A model generated the notes under the pieces. That model saw nothing but the letters and a program-made list of their open reading frames with translations. It did no database searches and was not told the DNA's origin. Below, in pieces: positions 43,939 through 51,458 of a stretch of DNA of 64,000 nucleotides. Location: NCBI RefSeq assembly GCF_009807095.1, contig NZ_WUCC01000004.1, positions 1 to 64,000 on the forward strand, written 5' to 3'. Both the position numbers and the translations under genes were made by a program. This DNA comes from Rathayibacter sp. VKM Ac-2754. Lineage in GTDB: Bacteria > Actinomycetota > Actinomycetes > Actinomycetales > Microbacteriaceae. The number at the start of each line of letters is the position of its first letter. The first letter of the stretch is position 1.

Positions 43939-44788
43939 ATGAGCGCACCCGTCATCACCTCCTACGCGAACGCACCGGCGAAGACGGTCACCACCGCCGG
44001 GAAGACCTTCGCCTACCGCGAGCTCGGCCCCGCGGAGGAGATCCCCGTCGTCTTCTTCGCCCACCTCGCGGCGACCCTCGACAACTGGGACCCGCGGATC
44101 GTCGACGCGATCGCCGCGAACCGGCACGTGATCACCTTCGATCAGCAGGGCGTCGGCGCCTCGGGCGGCACCTTCCCCCCGACTCTCGAGGAGGCCGCCG
44201 ACGACGCCTACGACTTCATCCGCGGCCTCGGCCACACGAGGATCGACGTCTTCTCGTTCTCGATGGGCGGCATGATCGCGCAGGACCTCGTCGTGAAGCA
44301 CCCGGCGCTCGTCCGCAGGCTCGTGCTCACCGGCACCGGCCCCCGCGGCGGGAAGGACATGGACAAGGTGGTCGGAGTCACCTACTACGACCTCGTGCGC
44401 TCGATCCTCACCCGCTCCGACATCAAGGAGTTCCTCGTTCTTCAACCGCGACGCCGCCGGGAAGAAGGCCGCGAAGCAGTTCGTCGGCCGCCTGAAGGAG
44501 CGCACCGTCGACCGCGACGTGAAGATCGGCAACAAGGCGTTCACGACCCAGCTCAAGGCGATCCAGCGCTACGGCCGCTCCGCCCCGTCGGACCTCTCCG
44601 TCATCACCCAGCCGACCCTCATCGCGAACGGCGACCACGACCGGATGGTCCCCTCCGTCCTCTCCGAGGACCTGCACCGCCGCATCGAGGGCTCCGAGCT
44701 GATCATCTACCCGAACTCGGGCCACGGCGGGATCTTCCAGTACTGGGAGCAGTTCGCCCCCGTCGCCGCGGAGTTCCTCGCGGCCTGA
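43939..44788 (+). pseudogene. Alpha/beta hydrolase (cassette B), frameshifted
   Basis: The paralogue of the 42020-42877 hydrolase: FAHLAATLDNWDPRIVDAIAANRHVI matches its oxyanion region, FSFSMGGM is the nucleophile elbow, and PTLIANGDHDRMVP and NSGHGG hold the acid and His. The upstream frame changes at 44437: GAG TTC CTC then an extra G, while downstream the correct sequence (FFNRDAAGKKAAKQF) is in the next frame and ends at TGA (44788). Without the extra base the protein would be 282 aa. It could be a true one-base insertion or a base-calling error at a T/C-rich spot. It is in frame with the oxidoreductase upstream. Confidence 0.75.
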
Positions 44789-44804
44789 GCTCGTCGCGTC
44801 GGCG

Positions 44805-45410
44805 TCAGCGGGGGAGGATCGCCGCGACCTGAGCGCGGACGGCGGCGACGATCTCGGCGACGCTCGTCCGCGGGTCGGCGCTGGTAGCCAGGGCGAGGAA
44901 CATCGCGGCTGAGACGATGCCCGCCAGGGTCGCGGCCCGCGCGGCGTCGAGCTCCGCCCTCTGCACGAGGATCTCGGCGATGGTGCGGTCGGTCTCGGCC
45001 GCGATGGCCCGTGCCGCGGCGTGGTGGGGTTCGCTCGGGTCGCCGAAGGCCATCTCGCGGAGGTACGTGCGGCCGTTCTCGACCTGCACGCGGTTGCACT
45101 CCACGATCGGCTCGAGGACCGCGAGCACGGCGTCGAGCGCGGTCGCGGCGGTCTCCGCCTCCCGCCGGCCGCGCTCGAGCGCCTCCTCGTAGTGCGCGTT
45201 CTGCACGAGCAGGAGGAGCTCGCCCTTGGTCTTCGCGTAGAGGAACAGCGTGCCGGTGCCGATGTCGGCGCGCTCGGCGATCTGCTGCGTGGTGACCTCG
45301 TCGATGCCGTGCTCGGCGAACAGCTCGCTCGCGGCCGCGGTGATGCGCTCGAGCTTCTGCTGCTTGTTGCGCTCGCGACGGCCGAGGGGAGTGGCGGCTG
45401 ACGTGGTCAT
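44805..45410 (-). CDS. TetR-family repressor (cassette B)
   Basis: A 201-aa TetR protein, paralogue of 41322-41933 (shared FAEHG...VTTQQIAxRAD...GTLFLYAxTKxELL and ENGRTYLxExxFGDPxEPH in the ligand domain). It is convergent with the broken hydrolase of cassette B, so the divergent arrangement of cassette A is not conserved. It probably arose by duplication of the cassette. The inner ATG is preceded by GGAGGG; the longer frame upstream is rejected. Confidence 0.87.
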   Translation of the reverse strand: MTTSAATPLGRRERNKQQKLERITAAASELFAEHGIDEVTTQQIAERADIGTGTLFLYAKTKGELLLLVQNAHYEEALERGRREAETAATALDAVLAVLEPIVECNRVQVENGRTYLREMAFGDPSEPHHAAARAIAAETDRTIAEILVQRAELDAARAATLAGIVSAAMFLALATSADPRTSVAEIVAAVRAQVAAILPR

Positions 45411-45752
45411 CGGGCCCTCCCGGGTCGGCGGATCGGATGCGCTCCGTCTCGAACCCCTCCATCCTCCCACCGGGAAGGGCGAGCGAGCCGCCGCTGAGTC
45501 CGTGCTCGCCCGCCGCTCCGGAGCGATGCTCCCCACCGGTCCGCCCCACCCTGTGGACACCGCTGGCCGCAGGACGAAGAGCCTCCCTATGCCCTCGGGA
45601 GGCGGTTGGCCGCCAAGCGCGTCGCCCCTCGATGTTCTCTGGATTTCGGCTGAACCGGCAGGACGACGGCGCCCCTGGACACGTCTGATCCATGTGCCGC
45701 AACTGATCGGCACCGCGGAACCCGCGCCTCTCTCACGACATCGGAGAAGACC
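45411..45752 (+). promoter_or_regulatory. Leader/promoter region of the Asp23 operon
   Basis: No gene is convincing in these 340 bp. The element GACGA, 15 nt with CTGGAC, CGTCTGATC (45663-45691) matches in sequence and spacing the one at 39834-39862 next to the ECF sigma gene, so it is a candidate for stress-sigma control. GGAGAAG before the ATG of the first Asp23 gene is its ribosome-binding site. Confidence 0.4.
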
Positions 45753-46193
45753 ATGACCAACGTCACCCCGACCACTCCCGCCACCGGCTCCTCGGCCAAG
45801 CACGGCACCTCCACCTCGACCGGCAAGAACACGATCGCGGACGGCGTCGTCGAGAAGGTCGCCGGCATCGCCGCCCGCGAGGTCCCCGGCGTGCACGACC
45901 TCGGTGGCGGAGCCGCCCGTGCCATCGGCGCGATCCGCAACGCGATCAACGCGCAGGACCGCGGCCAGGGCATCTCGGTCGAGGTCGGCGAGAAGCAGGT
46001 CGCCGCCGACATCACCGTCGTCGCCGAGTACCCCGTCGCGCTGCAGAAGCTCGCCGACAGCATCCGCTCCGCCGTCTCCGAGGCCATCTCCTCGGTCGTC
46101 GGCATGGAGGTCACCGAGGTCAACGTGACCGTCGCCGACGTCTACATCCCCTCGGACGACAAGGACGAGGACACCGAGAGCCGCGTCAAGTGA
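45753..46193 (+). CDS. asp23: Asp23/Gls24-family envelope stress protein
   Basis: A 146-aa Asp23 protein. After a Thr/Ser-rich N-terminus, VVEKVAGIAAREVPGVHDLGG (about residues 30-50) and ADITVVAEYPVALQKLADSIRSAVSEAI (about 86-113) are diagnostic of the family. EVNVTVADVYIP near 128-139 is the C-terminal strand. It leads a seven-gene operon with overlapping or closely spaced frames. In Staphylococcus, Asp23 is a membrane-recruited, alkaline-induced stress protein; the actinobacterial role is less studied. Confidence 0.92.
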   Translation: MTNVTPTTPATGSSAKHGTSTSTGKNTIADGVVEKVAGIAAREVPGVHDLGGGAARAIGAIRNAINAQDRGQGISVEVGEKQVAADITVVAEYPVALQKLADSIRSAVSEAISSVVGMEVTEVNVTVADVYIPSDDKDEDTESRVK

Positions 46194-46378
46194 CTCCGTC
46201 CCGCAACGGACTGGTCCTCGGCGCCGTCCTCGCGTTCGCGGCCCTCGCCTTCGGCTTCTGGGCGATGATCTTCGTCGCCCTCGCCATGGCGATCGGCTTC
46301 GGTGTCGGCCGGGTCATCGAGGGCAAGCTCGATCTGCACTCGCTGGCCGACACCCTCCGCGGGCGGCGGACCTCGTGA
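46190..46378 (+). CDS. DUF2273-like small membrane protein
   Basis: A 62-aa protein with two closely spaced hydrophobic helices (about residues 8-26 and 27-43) and a basic C-terminus, matching the DUF2273 family that accompanies Asp23 genes. Start is GTG overlapping the Asp23 stop (GTGA). DUF2273 and AmaP members usually anchor Asp23 to the membrane. Confidence 0.8.
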   Translation: MTPSRNGLVLGAVLAFAALAFGFWAMIFVALAMAIGFGVGRVIEGKLDLHSLADTLRGRRTS

Positions 46379-46731
46379 CCGCGGCGGTGATGGCCGACCA
46401 GGCCCGCCACGGCCGCACGACGATCACCTCGCGCGCCGTGCGCCGGATCGTGTCGGCCGTCACCGCGGAGGCGCTGAACGTCACAGCGTCCGACGTCTCC
46501 GTCGAGCTCGATGACGACGGAGGACAGCTCCACGTCACCGCGCGCGCTCCCATCCACGTCACGCCCCTCGGCGAGTCGGATCGGCGCTCCTCCGGGACGC
46601 TGCTCTCCCGCCTGAGCACGGCGCAGACCACCATCCGCTCCCAGTGCCTGGAGCTCACCGGCTCCACCATCGGCCGGGTCGACCTCCGCATCACGGGCGC
46701 CGACCTCCGAGAACGAAGGAGGGTGTCGTGA
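46375..46731 (+). CDS. Asp23-like small protein
   Basis: A 118-aa cytoplasmic protein. It keeps the Asp23 order of a helix (ITSRAVRRIVSAVTAEALNV), a strand block (VSVELDDDGGQLHVTARAPIHV) and a last helix plus strand (IGRVDLRITG). The family consensus is much eroded and a hypothetical label would be fair. GTG start overlaps the previous stop and its own stop overlaps the next GTG. Confidence 0.6.
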   Translation: MTAAVMADQARHGRTTITSRAVRRIVSAVTAEALNVTASDVSVELDDDGGQLHVTARAPIHVTPLGESDRRSSGTLLSRLSTAQTTIRSQCLELTGSTIGRVDLRITGADLRERRRVS

Positions 46732-47312
46732 CGACCCCCAGTTCCACCGCGCTCTATCCGCGCCTCGTGCGCCGCGAGACCCACTCGTCGCGCTCGGGCT
46801 CGGCGATCGTCCTCGCCGTCGTGCTGATCCTGCTCTTCGCCTGGCTCGGCACGGAGGCGGTGCTCGCCGCCCTCGGGCAGCCCGCGCTGCTCGTGGCCCC
46901 GCAGGACGGCGCGAGCGCTCTCCTCGGTGCGGCCGGCGCCCCCATCGCGCTGACCGCCGCGGCAGGAGCCGTCGCCGCCGTGATCGGGCTCGTCCTGCTC
47001 GTCGTGTCGTTCGCCCCCGGGCGTCGCGGACGCCGCAGCGCCGGCTCCGACCGCACCGCGGCCGTGGTCGACGACCGCGTGATCGCGCAGAGCATCGCGC
47101 GGACCGCCGCCTACGCCAGCGACGTCGACCCCGACCAGGTGTCGGTGTCGATCGGCAAGCGCACCGTCGGCGTCACCGTCGCCCGCACCTCGGGGCGCAG
47201 CACCGACGTCGGCAGCATCCGCGAGGCCGTCGACGCCGAGCTGGCCACCTACGACTACAGCCCCCGTCTGCGCGCTCGCGTGCGCCTGTCCGAGAAGGGG
47301 ACGGTCCGCTGA
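46728..47312 (+). CDS. DUF6286-like membrane protein with Asp23-related tail
   Basis: A 194-aa protein. Two hydrophobic segments (about residues 25-45 and 68-92) are followed by a cytoplasmic domain (about 110-190) containing VIAQSIARTAAYASDVDPDQVSVSIGKRTVGVTV, which follows the same helix-strand pattern as the soluble Asp23 proteins. The GTG start is inside the previous gene's end (GTGA); a longer frame exists but has poor composition. It probably helps to attach Asp23 to the membrane. Confidence 0.68.
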   Translation: MTTPSSTALYPRLVRRETHSSRSGSAIVLAVVLILLFAWLGTEAVLAALGQPALLVAPQDGASALLGAAGAPIALTAAAGAVAAVIGLVLLVVSFAPGRRGRRSAGSDRTAAVVDDRVIAQSIARTAAYASDVDPDQVSVSIGKRTVGVTVARTSGRSTDVGSIREAVDAELATYDYSPRLRARVRLSEKGTVR

Positions 47313-47902
47313 TGACCACCACGAATCGATTCCTCAACCGCGCTCTGCTGTTCGTCGTCGGGCTCGTGCTCTTCGTCGCCGGCGGAGCCGTCGCTGCCGG
47401 GTCGCTCCTGCCGGACGTCCAGCAGACCGTCTCGACGGCCGCCGAGGACGCGACCCAGCCGACCGCGGACGCCCTGTCGGCGCAGCCCTGGATCCTCTGG
47501 GTGACCGCCGCCGTCGCGCTCGTCCTGATCCTCCTGCTGGTGCGCTTCATCGTGCGCCAGGGCCGCGGCCGCACTTCGACGCTGCTGCGCGTCAGGTCCG
47601 ACGCCGCGAGCGCCGGGTCGGTGACCATCGAGGCCAAGGTCGCCGAGCAGGTCCTCGAGGAGGCGCTGTCGCACGACTCCGCCATCGTCTCCGTCGACGT
47701 CACCGCCTTCGAGATCCGTCGGCAGAACGTCCTCCGGGTCACCGCGCACACCCGCCGCGGTGTCTCGCCCGTGCAGGTGCGTCGCAGCATCGACACGGCG
47801 GTCCGCCGCTGGGACGCGCTCCTCGGAGAGGAGACCCCCGTCGTCATCCAGATCGTCGGCGGACTCCGCACCCGCGTCAGCGGCGCCGCCCGCGTGAGCT
47901 GA
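47312..47902 (+). CDS. amaP: AmaP-like Asp23 membrane anchor
   Basis: A 196-aa two-helix membrane protein (about residues 10-33 and 60-82) with a cytoplasmic domain (about 95-190). Asp23-like strands appear in SVTIEAKVAEQVLEEAL and IVSVDVTAFEIRRQNVLRVTAHT. This is the layout of AmaP, the anchor that recruits Asp23 to the membrane. ATG overlaps the previous stop (TGATG). Confidence 0.75.
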   Translation: MTTTNRFLNRALLFVVGLVLFVAGGAVAAGSLLPDVQQTVSTAAEDATQPTADALSAQPWILWVTAAVALVLILLLVRFIVRQGRGRTSTLLRVRSDAASAGSVTIEAKVAEQVLEEALSHDSAIVSVDVTAFEIRRQNVLRVTAHTRRGVSPVQVRRSIDTAVRRWDALLGEETPVVIQIVGGLRTRVSGAARVS

Positions 47903-47913
47903 CCGCACCACCG

Positions 47914-47941
47914 TCCGGCCCTCCTGTTCGGGAGGGCCGGA
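47914..47941 (+). terminator. Intra-operon hairpin
   Basis: TCCGGCCCTCC and its complement GGAGGGCCGGA (11-bp stem, 6-nt loop) lie 11 nt after the AmaP stop, with no T-tract. It may partly end transcription or set relative levels before the second Asp23 gene. Confidence 0.55.
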
Positions 47942-47982
47942 GAGCGCCCGCCACCGCGGGTCGAACTTTCTAGGAGCACTCC

Positions 47983-48846
47983 ATGACCGATTCCGTCGTC
48001 GATCACTCGATCGACCTGAGCGGTGCAGACCGCAGCCATCCCGAGGGGGAGTCGACCGAGCGCCTCGTGGCGACCGCCGCGGCCGAGACCGCCGCCGGCG
48101 TCACCGGGGTCCACCACCTCGGCGGTACCGCCGCCCGCACTCTCGACCGCGCCGCGCGCGCCGTGCTGGGCACCAGCACGAGCCCCGGAGTCACGGTCAG
48201 CCGCGCCGACGGAGTCGTCACCGTCGACCTCGACCTCGTCGTCGAGTACCCGCACAAGGTCCGCGAGGTGATCGAAGCCACCCGCGAGCAGGTGTCGCGC
48301 GCCGCCGCGCAGGTCGCCGCCGGCCCCGTCGTCGTGAACGTCACCGTCACCGATGTGCACGGGCCGTTCGACCCGATCGAGGTCCCGGACGACGAGCGCG
48401 AGGACGGCGAGCCCCTCGTCGACAAGGCCCGCGACGCGGCCTCGAACGCCGCGGCCGCCGCCGGCGACGCGCTCGACTCGGCGCGCGGATCCGCCGGGGA
48501 CGCGCTCGACTCCGCACGCGAGTCGGCCGGGAACGCGCTCGACGCGGCCCGCGACGCGGTCGACACCGCGCGCGCATCCACGGCGGACGCGCTCGACTCC
48601 GCGGCGGACGCCGTGGAGGAGGACCGCGAGGCCGCAGTGACCCGGGACGTCTCCGCCGAGCGCACTGTCGGGGTCGAGGCGCCCGCCGCCGCCGAGTTCG
48701 TCGTGCGCGTCGAGGTCGAGCCGGTCGACCCAGGCGCGGACGCCGCGCCGGCGCCGGTCTCGGTCGAGGTCGAGCCGGTCGAGAGCGAGTCCGTCGAGGC
48801 GGACTCGTCCGACACCCGCGCCTCGCACCGCGCCGGGCAGGAGTAG
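47983..48846 (+). CDS. Asp23-family protein with long low-complexity tail
   Basis: A 287-aa protein. The first 130 residues are an Asp23 domain (VTGVHHLGGTAARTLDRAARAVLG and VVEYPHKVREVIEATREQVSRAAAQVA). Residues about 145-215 are made of about five imperfect 11-residue copies around AGDALDSARxS, predicted amphipathic helix of the LEA/apolipoprotein kind. The rest is Glu/Val/Pro-rich and disordered. The tail is unusual for the family and could bind membranes or surface partners. AGGAGC precedes the ATG. Confidence 0.8.
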   Translation: MTDSVVDHSIDLSGADRSHPEGESTERLVATAAAETAAGVTGVHHLGGTAARTLDRAARAVLGTSTSPGVTVSRADGVVTVDLDLVVEYPHKVREVIEATREQVSRAAAQVAAGPVVVNVTVTDVHGPFDPIEVPDDEREDGEPLVDKARDAASNAAAAAGDALDSARGSAGDALDSARESAGNALDAARDAVDTARASTADALDSAADAVEEDREAAVTRDVSAERTVGVEAPAAAEFVVRVEVEPVDPGADAAPAPVSVEVEPVESESVEADSSDTRASHRAGQE

Positions 48847-48850
48847 TCCG

Positions 48851-49255
48851 ATGAGGACCCGCTCCTTCGGCGGTACGCGCCGCAAGCCGCGTGCCGCCTG
48901 GATCGCCTTCGCGACCGGCGTCGTCGTGAGCGCCCTCGTCGTCTTCGCCGTGCTGCTGCCCGTGCTCGGGCTGATCGGCGCGGCCGACGCCACGACCGTC
49001 GGCGTCCTCGACGTCCCGGTCGGCGCCATCACGCTCTCGATCGTGATCAGCTACCTGATCGGCCTCGCGGCCCTCGCCCTGGCCTTCGTCTCGCGCAACG
49101 CGGCCCTCGCCTGGGTGGCGGCCGTCGCCGCCGTCGTCGCCACCCTGATCGGCTCGGTCTGGCCCCTCGTCGCGACCGCCTTCGCCAGCGTCGACCAGGC
49201 CCAGGACGTCGTCCCCTTCATCCAGGACCTCATCGGCCAGGTCACCGGCGGCTGA
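48851..49255 (+). CDS. Four-helix membrane protein of the Asp23 operon
   Basis: A 134-aa protein with four predicted transmembrane helices (from about residues 17, 50, 75 and 100) after a strongly basic N-terminus. No family recognised. It starts 4 nt after the long Asp23 protein's stop, so it is the last gene of the operon. Confidence 0.65.
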   Translation: MRTRSFGGTRRKPRAAWIAFATGVVVSALVVFAVLLPVLGLIGAADATTVGVLDVPVGAITLSIVISYLIGLAALALAFVSRNAALAWVAAVAAVVATLIGSVWPLVATAFASVDQAQDVVPFIQDLIGQVTGG

Positions 49256-49275
49256 CCCGGCCGCTCGCCCCTCGG

Positions 49276-49335
49276 TCGATCCGTCACGAACGGCCCGTGT
49301 CCTCCGACTCGGCCGGGCCCTCCGTGACGGATCGA
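49276..49335. terminator. Long hairpin terminator of the Asp23 operon
   Basis: Outer arms TCGATCCGTCACG (49276-49288) and CGTGACGGATCGA (49323-49335) are perfect. Inner CGGCCCG (49291-49297) pairs with CGGGCC (49314-49319). It stands directly after the last gene of the operon and before the next promoter. Confidence 0.75.
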
Positions 49336-49380
49336 TCGCGTCGGCTCCGTCGACTCGAGCGCGATAGGGCGAACCGCCTG

Positions 49381-49409
49381 TTGACCCCGCAGCGACAGCT
49401 GTGTATCTT
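49381..49409 (+). promoter_or_regulatory. Promoter of the fructan operon
   Basis: TTGACC (49381-49386), 17 bp, TATCTT (49404-49409). It precedes the LacI gene and so the whole six-gene operon. Confidence 0.55.
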
Positions 49410-49412
49410 CCA

Positions 49413-49426
49413 GTTATACGAATGAC
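49413..49426. promoter_or_regulatory. Candidate LacI operator of the fructan operon
   Basis: GTTATACGAATGAC is a pseudo-palindrome (5 of 7 paired positions) with a central CG, located just after the -10 box, over the expected transcription start. The same GTTATACG core recurs at 50585, inside the first permease gene. Autoregulation by the adjacent LacI protein is likely. Confidence 0.5.
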
Positions 49427-49448
49427 CGATCGTCACGAGGAGGTGGAC

Positions 49449-50483
49449 ATGGTTCGACGCACGGCCACGATGTGGCAGGTGGCGGAGCGTGCAGGCGTCT
49501 CGCAGGCGACCGTGTCCCTCGTGCTCAACAACGCTCCCGGCAACCGGGTGACCGAGGCGACGCGCGCCCGTGTCATGGAGGCCGTCGAGGCCCTCGGCTA
49601 CCGCACCAACGCCTTCGCGAAATCGCTCCGCAGCGGTCAGTCGGGCATCATCGGCTTCGTCTCGGACGAGGTCGCCAGCGCTCCGTTCGCCGGCCGCCTC
49701 CTCCAGGGGGCGCAGAAGCAGGCGTGGGAGAGCGGGCACGTCATCCTCAGCGTCGACACCTTCGGCGAGAGGGCGCTCGAGTCCTCGGCGATCGACATGA
49801 TGCTGTCCTACCGGGTGCTCGGCGTGATCTACGCCTCGATGTACCACCGAGTCGTCGAGGTTCCGGAGGCGCTCCACGACGTCCCGACGGTCGTCGCCAA
49901 CGCGCAGGCCGCCGGCGGCCGCTTCTCGAGCGTCTTCCCCGACGAGGAGCGCGGCGGCTACATCGCGACCCGTCAGCTGACCGACGCCGGTCACGAGCGG
50001 ATCGCCTACATCGACATCCAGCCGGACGGGAACGATCTCCCGGCCGGTGTCGGTCGCCTGGCGGGCTACCGCCGCGCGCTCGAGGAGGCCGGACTCGACG
50101 TCGATCCCCGCCTGCTGCGTCACGGCGAGGGCGGCACCGTCGAGGACGGCCTGGCCCTCACGGCCGAGCTCCTCGACGAGTCCGACCCTCCGACGGCGAT
50201 CTTCTGCGGCAACGACCGCACGGCCTGGGGCGCCTACCGCACGCTCGAGTCGCGCGGCCTGAAGGTGCCCGACGACTGCTCGGTCGTCGGCTTCGACGAC
50301 CAGGAGACCCTCGCCGCCTATCTCGACCCCGGTCTGACGACCATGGCGCTGCCCTACGAGCGGATGGCCCGCCAGGCCGTCTCGATCCTCCTCGCCGATC
50401 CGCGCGAGGACCCCCGACCCCATCCCATCGAATGCTCACCGGTCCTCCGAGGATCTGTGGCGAGTGCAAAGGTGCGCGCATGA
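49449..50483 (+). CDS. LacI-family regulator of fructan/sucrose utilisation
   Basis: A 344-aa LacI protein. TMWQVAERAGVSQATVSLVLN (about 7-27) is the DNA-binding head and the ligand core extends to the end, with FCGNDRTAWGAYRTLESRG and CSVVGFDDQETLAAY as typical late motifs. GAGGAGG is 5 nt before the ATG. The stop overlaps the first permease ATG, so the regulator is co-transcribed with its target operon. Its likely inducer is sucrose, fructose or a short fructan. Confidence 0.9.
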   Translation: MVRRTATMWQVAERAGVSQATVSLVLNNAPGNRVTEATRARVMEAVEALGYRTNAFAKSLRSGQSGIIGFVSDEVASAPFAGRLLQGAQKQAWESGHVILSVDTFGERALESSAIDMMLSYRVLGVIYASMYHRVVEVPEALHDVPTVVANAQAAGGRFSSVFPDEERGGYIATRQLTDAGHERIAYIDIQPDGNDLPAGVGRLAGYRRALEEAGLDVDPRLLRHGEGGTVEDGLALTAELLDESDPPTAIFCGNDRTAWGAYRTLESRGLKVPDDCSVVGFDDQETLAAYLDPGLTTMALPYERMARQAVSILLADPREDPRPHPIECSPVLRGSVASAKVRA

Positions 50484-51451
50484 CGGCAACACACTCCACC
50501 ACCGGGGTCGCGAGACCCCGGCGGATCCTGACACCGAGGCAGAGGCTCGGCGCGAACGTCAAGCGCGCCGCGCGGTCCTGGCAGTTATACGTACTACTGG
50601 CTCCCGCCGTCGTCTTCGTCGTCCTGTTCAAGTACTGGCCGATGTACGGCGCGCAGATCGCGTTCCGCGACTACAACCCGTCCGAGGGATTCTCGGGCAG
50701 CCCATGGGTCGGCCTGGACAACTTCACGAGATTCGTCTCGTCGTTCCAGTTCGGTCGCCTGATCGAGAACACGCTGACGGTGAACGCTCTCGGGCTGCTG
50801 ATCGCCTTTCCGGTGCCGATCGTCCTGGCGCTGATCGTGAACCAGCTCCAGAGCGAGCGCTTCAAGAAGTTCACGCAGACGGTGCTCTACTCGCCGTCGT
50901 TCATCTCGGTCGTCGTCGTGGTCGGCATGATCCACCTGCTCTTCTCGCCGCGCTCCGGGATCGTGAACAGCGCGATCGTGGCTCTCGGAGGCGAGCCGGT
51001 CTTCTTCATGGGGTCACCGGAGTGGTTCCGCCCCCTCTACATCGGCTCCGACATCTGGCAGAACGCCGGCTTCTCGATGATCGTCTACCTCGCGGCGCTC
51101 ACCGCGATCGACCCCGCTCTCCACGAGGCGGCCAGGGTCGACGGCGCGAGCAAGTGGCAGCGGATCCGTCACATCGACATCCCCGGGATCATGCCGGTGA
51201 TCACCATCCTGTTCATCCTCGCGATCGGCAACCTCTTCAACCTCGGATTCGAGAAGGTCCTGCTCATGCAGACCGACCTCAACCTGCCGACCTCCGAGGT
51301 GATCCAGACCTACGTCTACAAAGCGGGCCTGCAGCAAGCGCAGTTCAGCTACTCGGCCGCGATCGGCCTGTTCAACTCCCTGATCAACCTCGTCCTCCTG
51401 GCGACCTTCAACTGGGTCGCACGCCGGGCGGGCCAATCGAGCCTTTGGTGA
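50480..51451 (+). CDS. ABC transporter permease, LplB/UgpA type
   Basis: A 323-aa membrane subunit of a carbohydrate importer of the polysaccharide/LplB class. FKYWPMYGAQIAFRDY near residues 49-64 is typical, and the EAA loop HEAARVDGASKWQRIRHIDIPGI sits near 215-237. It overlaps the LacI gene (ATGA) and is followed 7 bp later by its partner permease. No ATPase is in the operon; a shared housekeeping ATPase is presumed. Confidence 0.9.
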   Translation: MTATHSTTGVARPRRILTPRQRLGANVKRAARSWQLYVLLAPAVVFVVLFKYWPMYGAQIAFRDYNPSEGFSGSPWVGLDNFTRFVSSFQFGRLIENTLTVNALGLLIAFPVPIVLALIVNQLQSERFKKFTQTVLYSPSFISVVVVVGMIHLLFSPRSGIVNSAIVALGGEPVFFMGSPEWFRPLYIGSDIWQNAGFSMIVYLAALTAIDPALHEAARVDGASKWQRIRHIDIPGIMPVITILFILAIGNLFNLGFEKVLLMQTDLNLPTSEVIQTYVYKAGLQQAQFSYSAAIGLFNSLINLVLLATFNWVARRAGQSSLW

Positions 51452-51458
51452 TGACGCC

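Noticed and set aside
42910-44832. A genuine bifunctional oxidoreductase-hydrolase enzyme
   Set aside because: The linker looks like an intergenic ribosome-binding-site region and the hydrolase part loses frame before its acid and His residues, so an error or decay is simpler; kept as a finding, not as a call.
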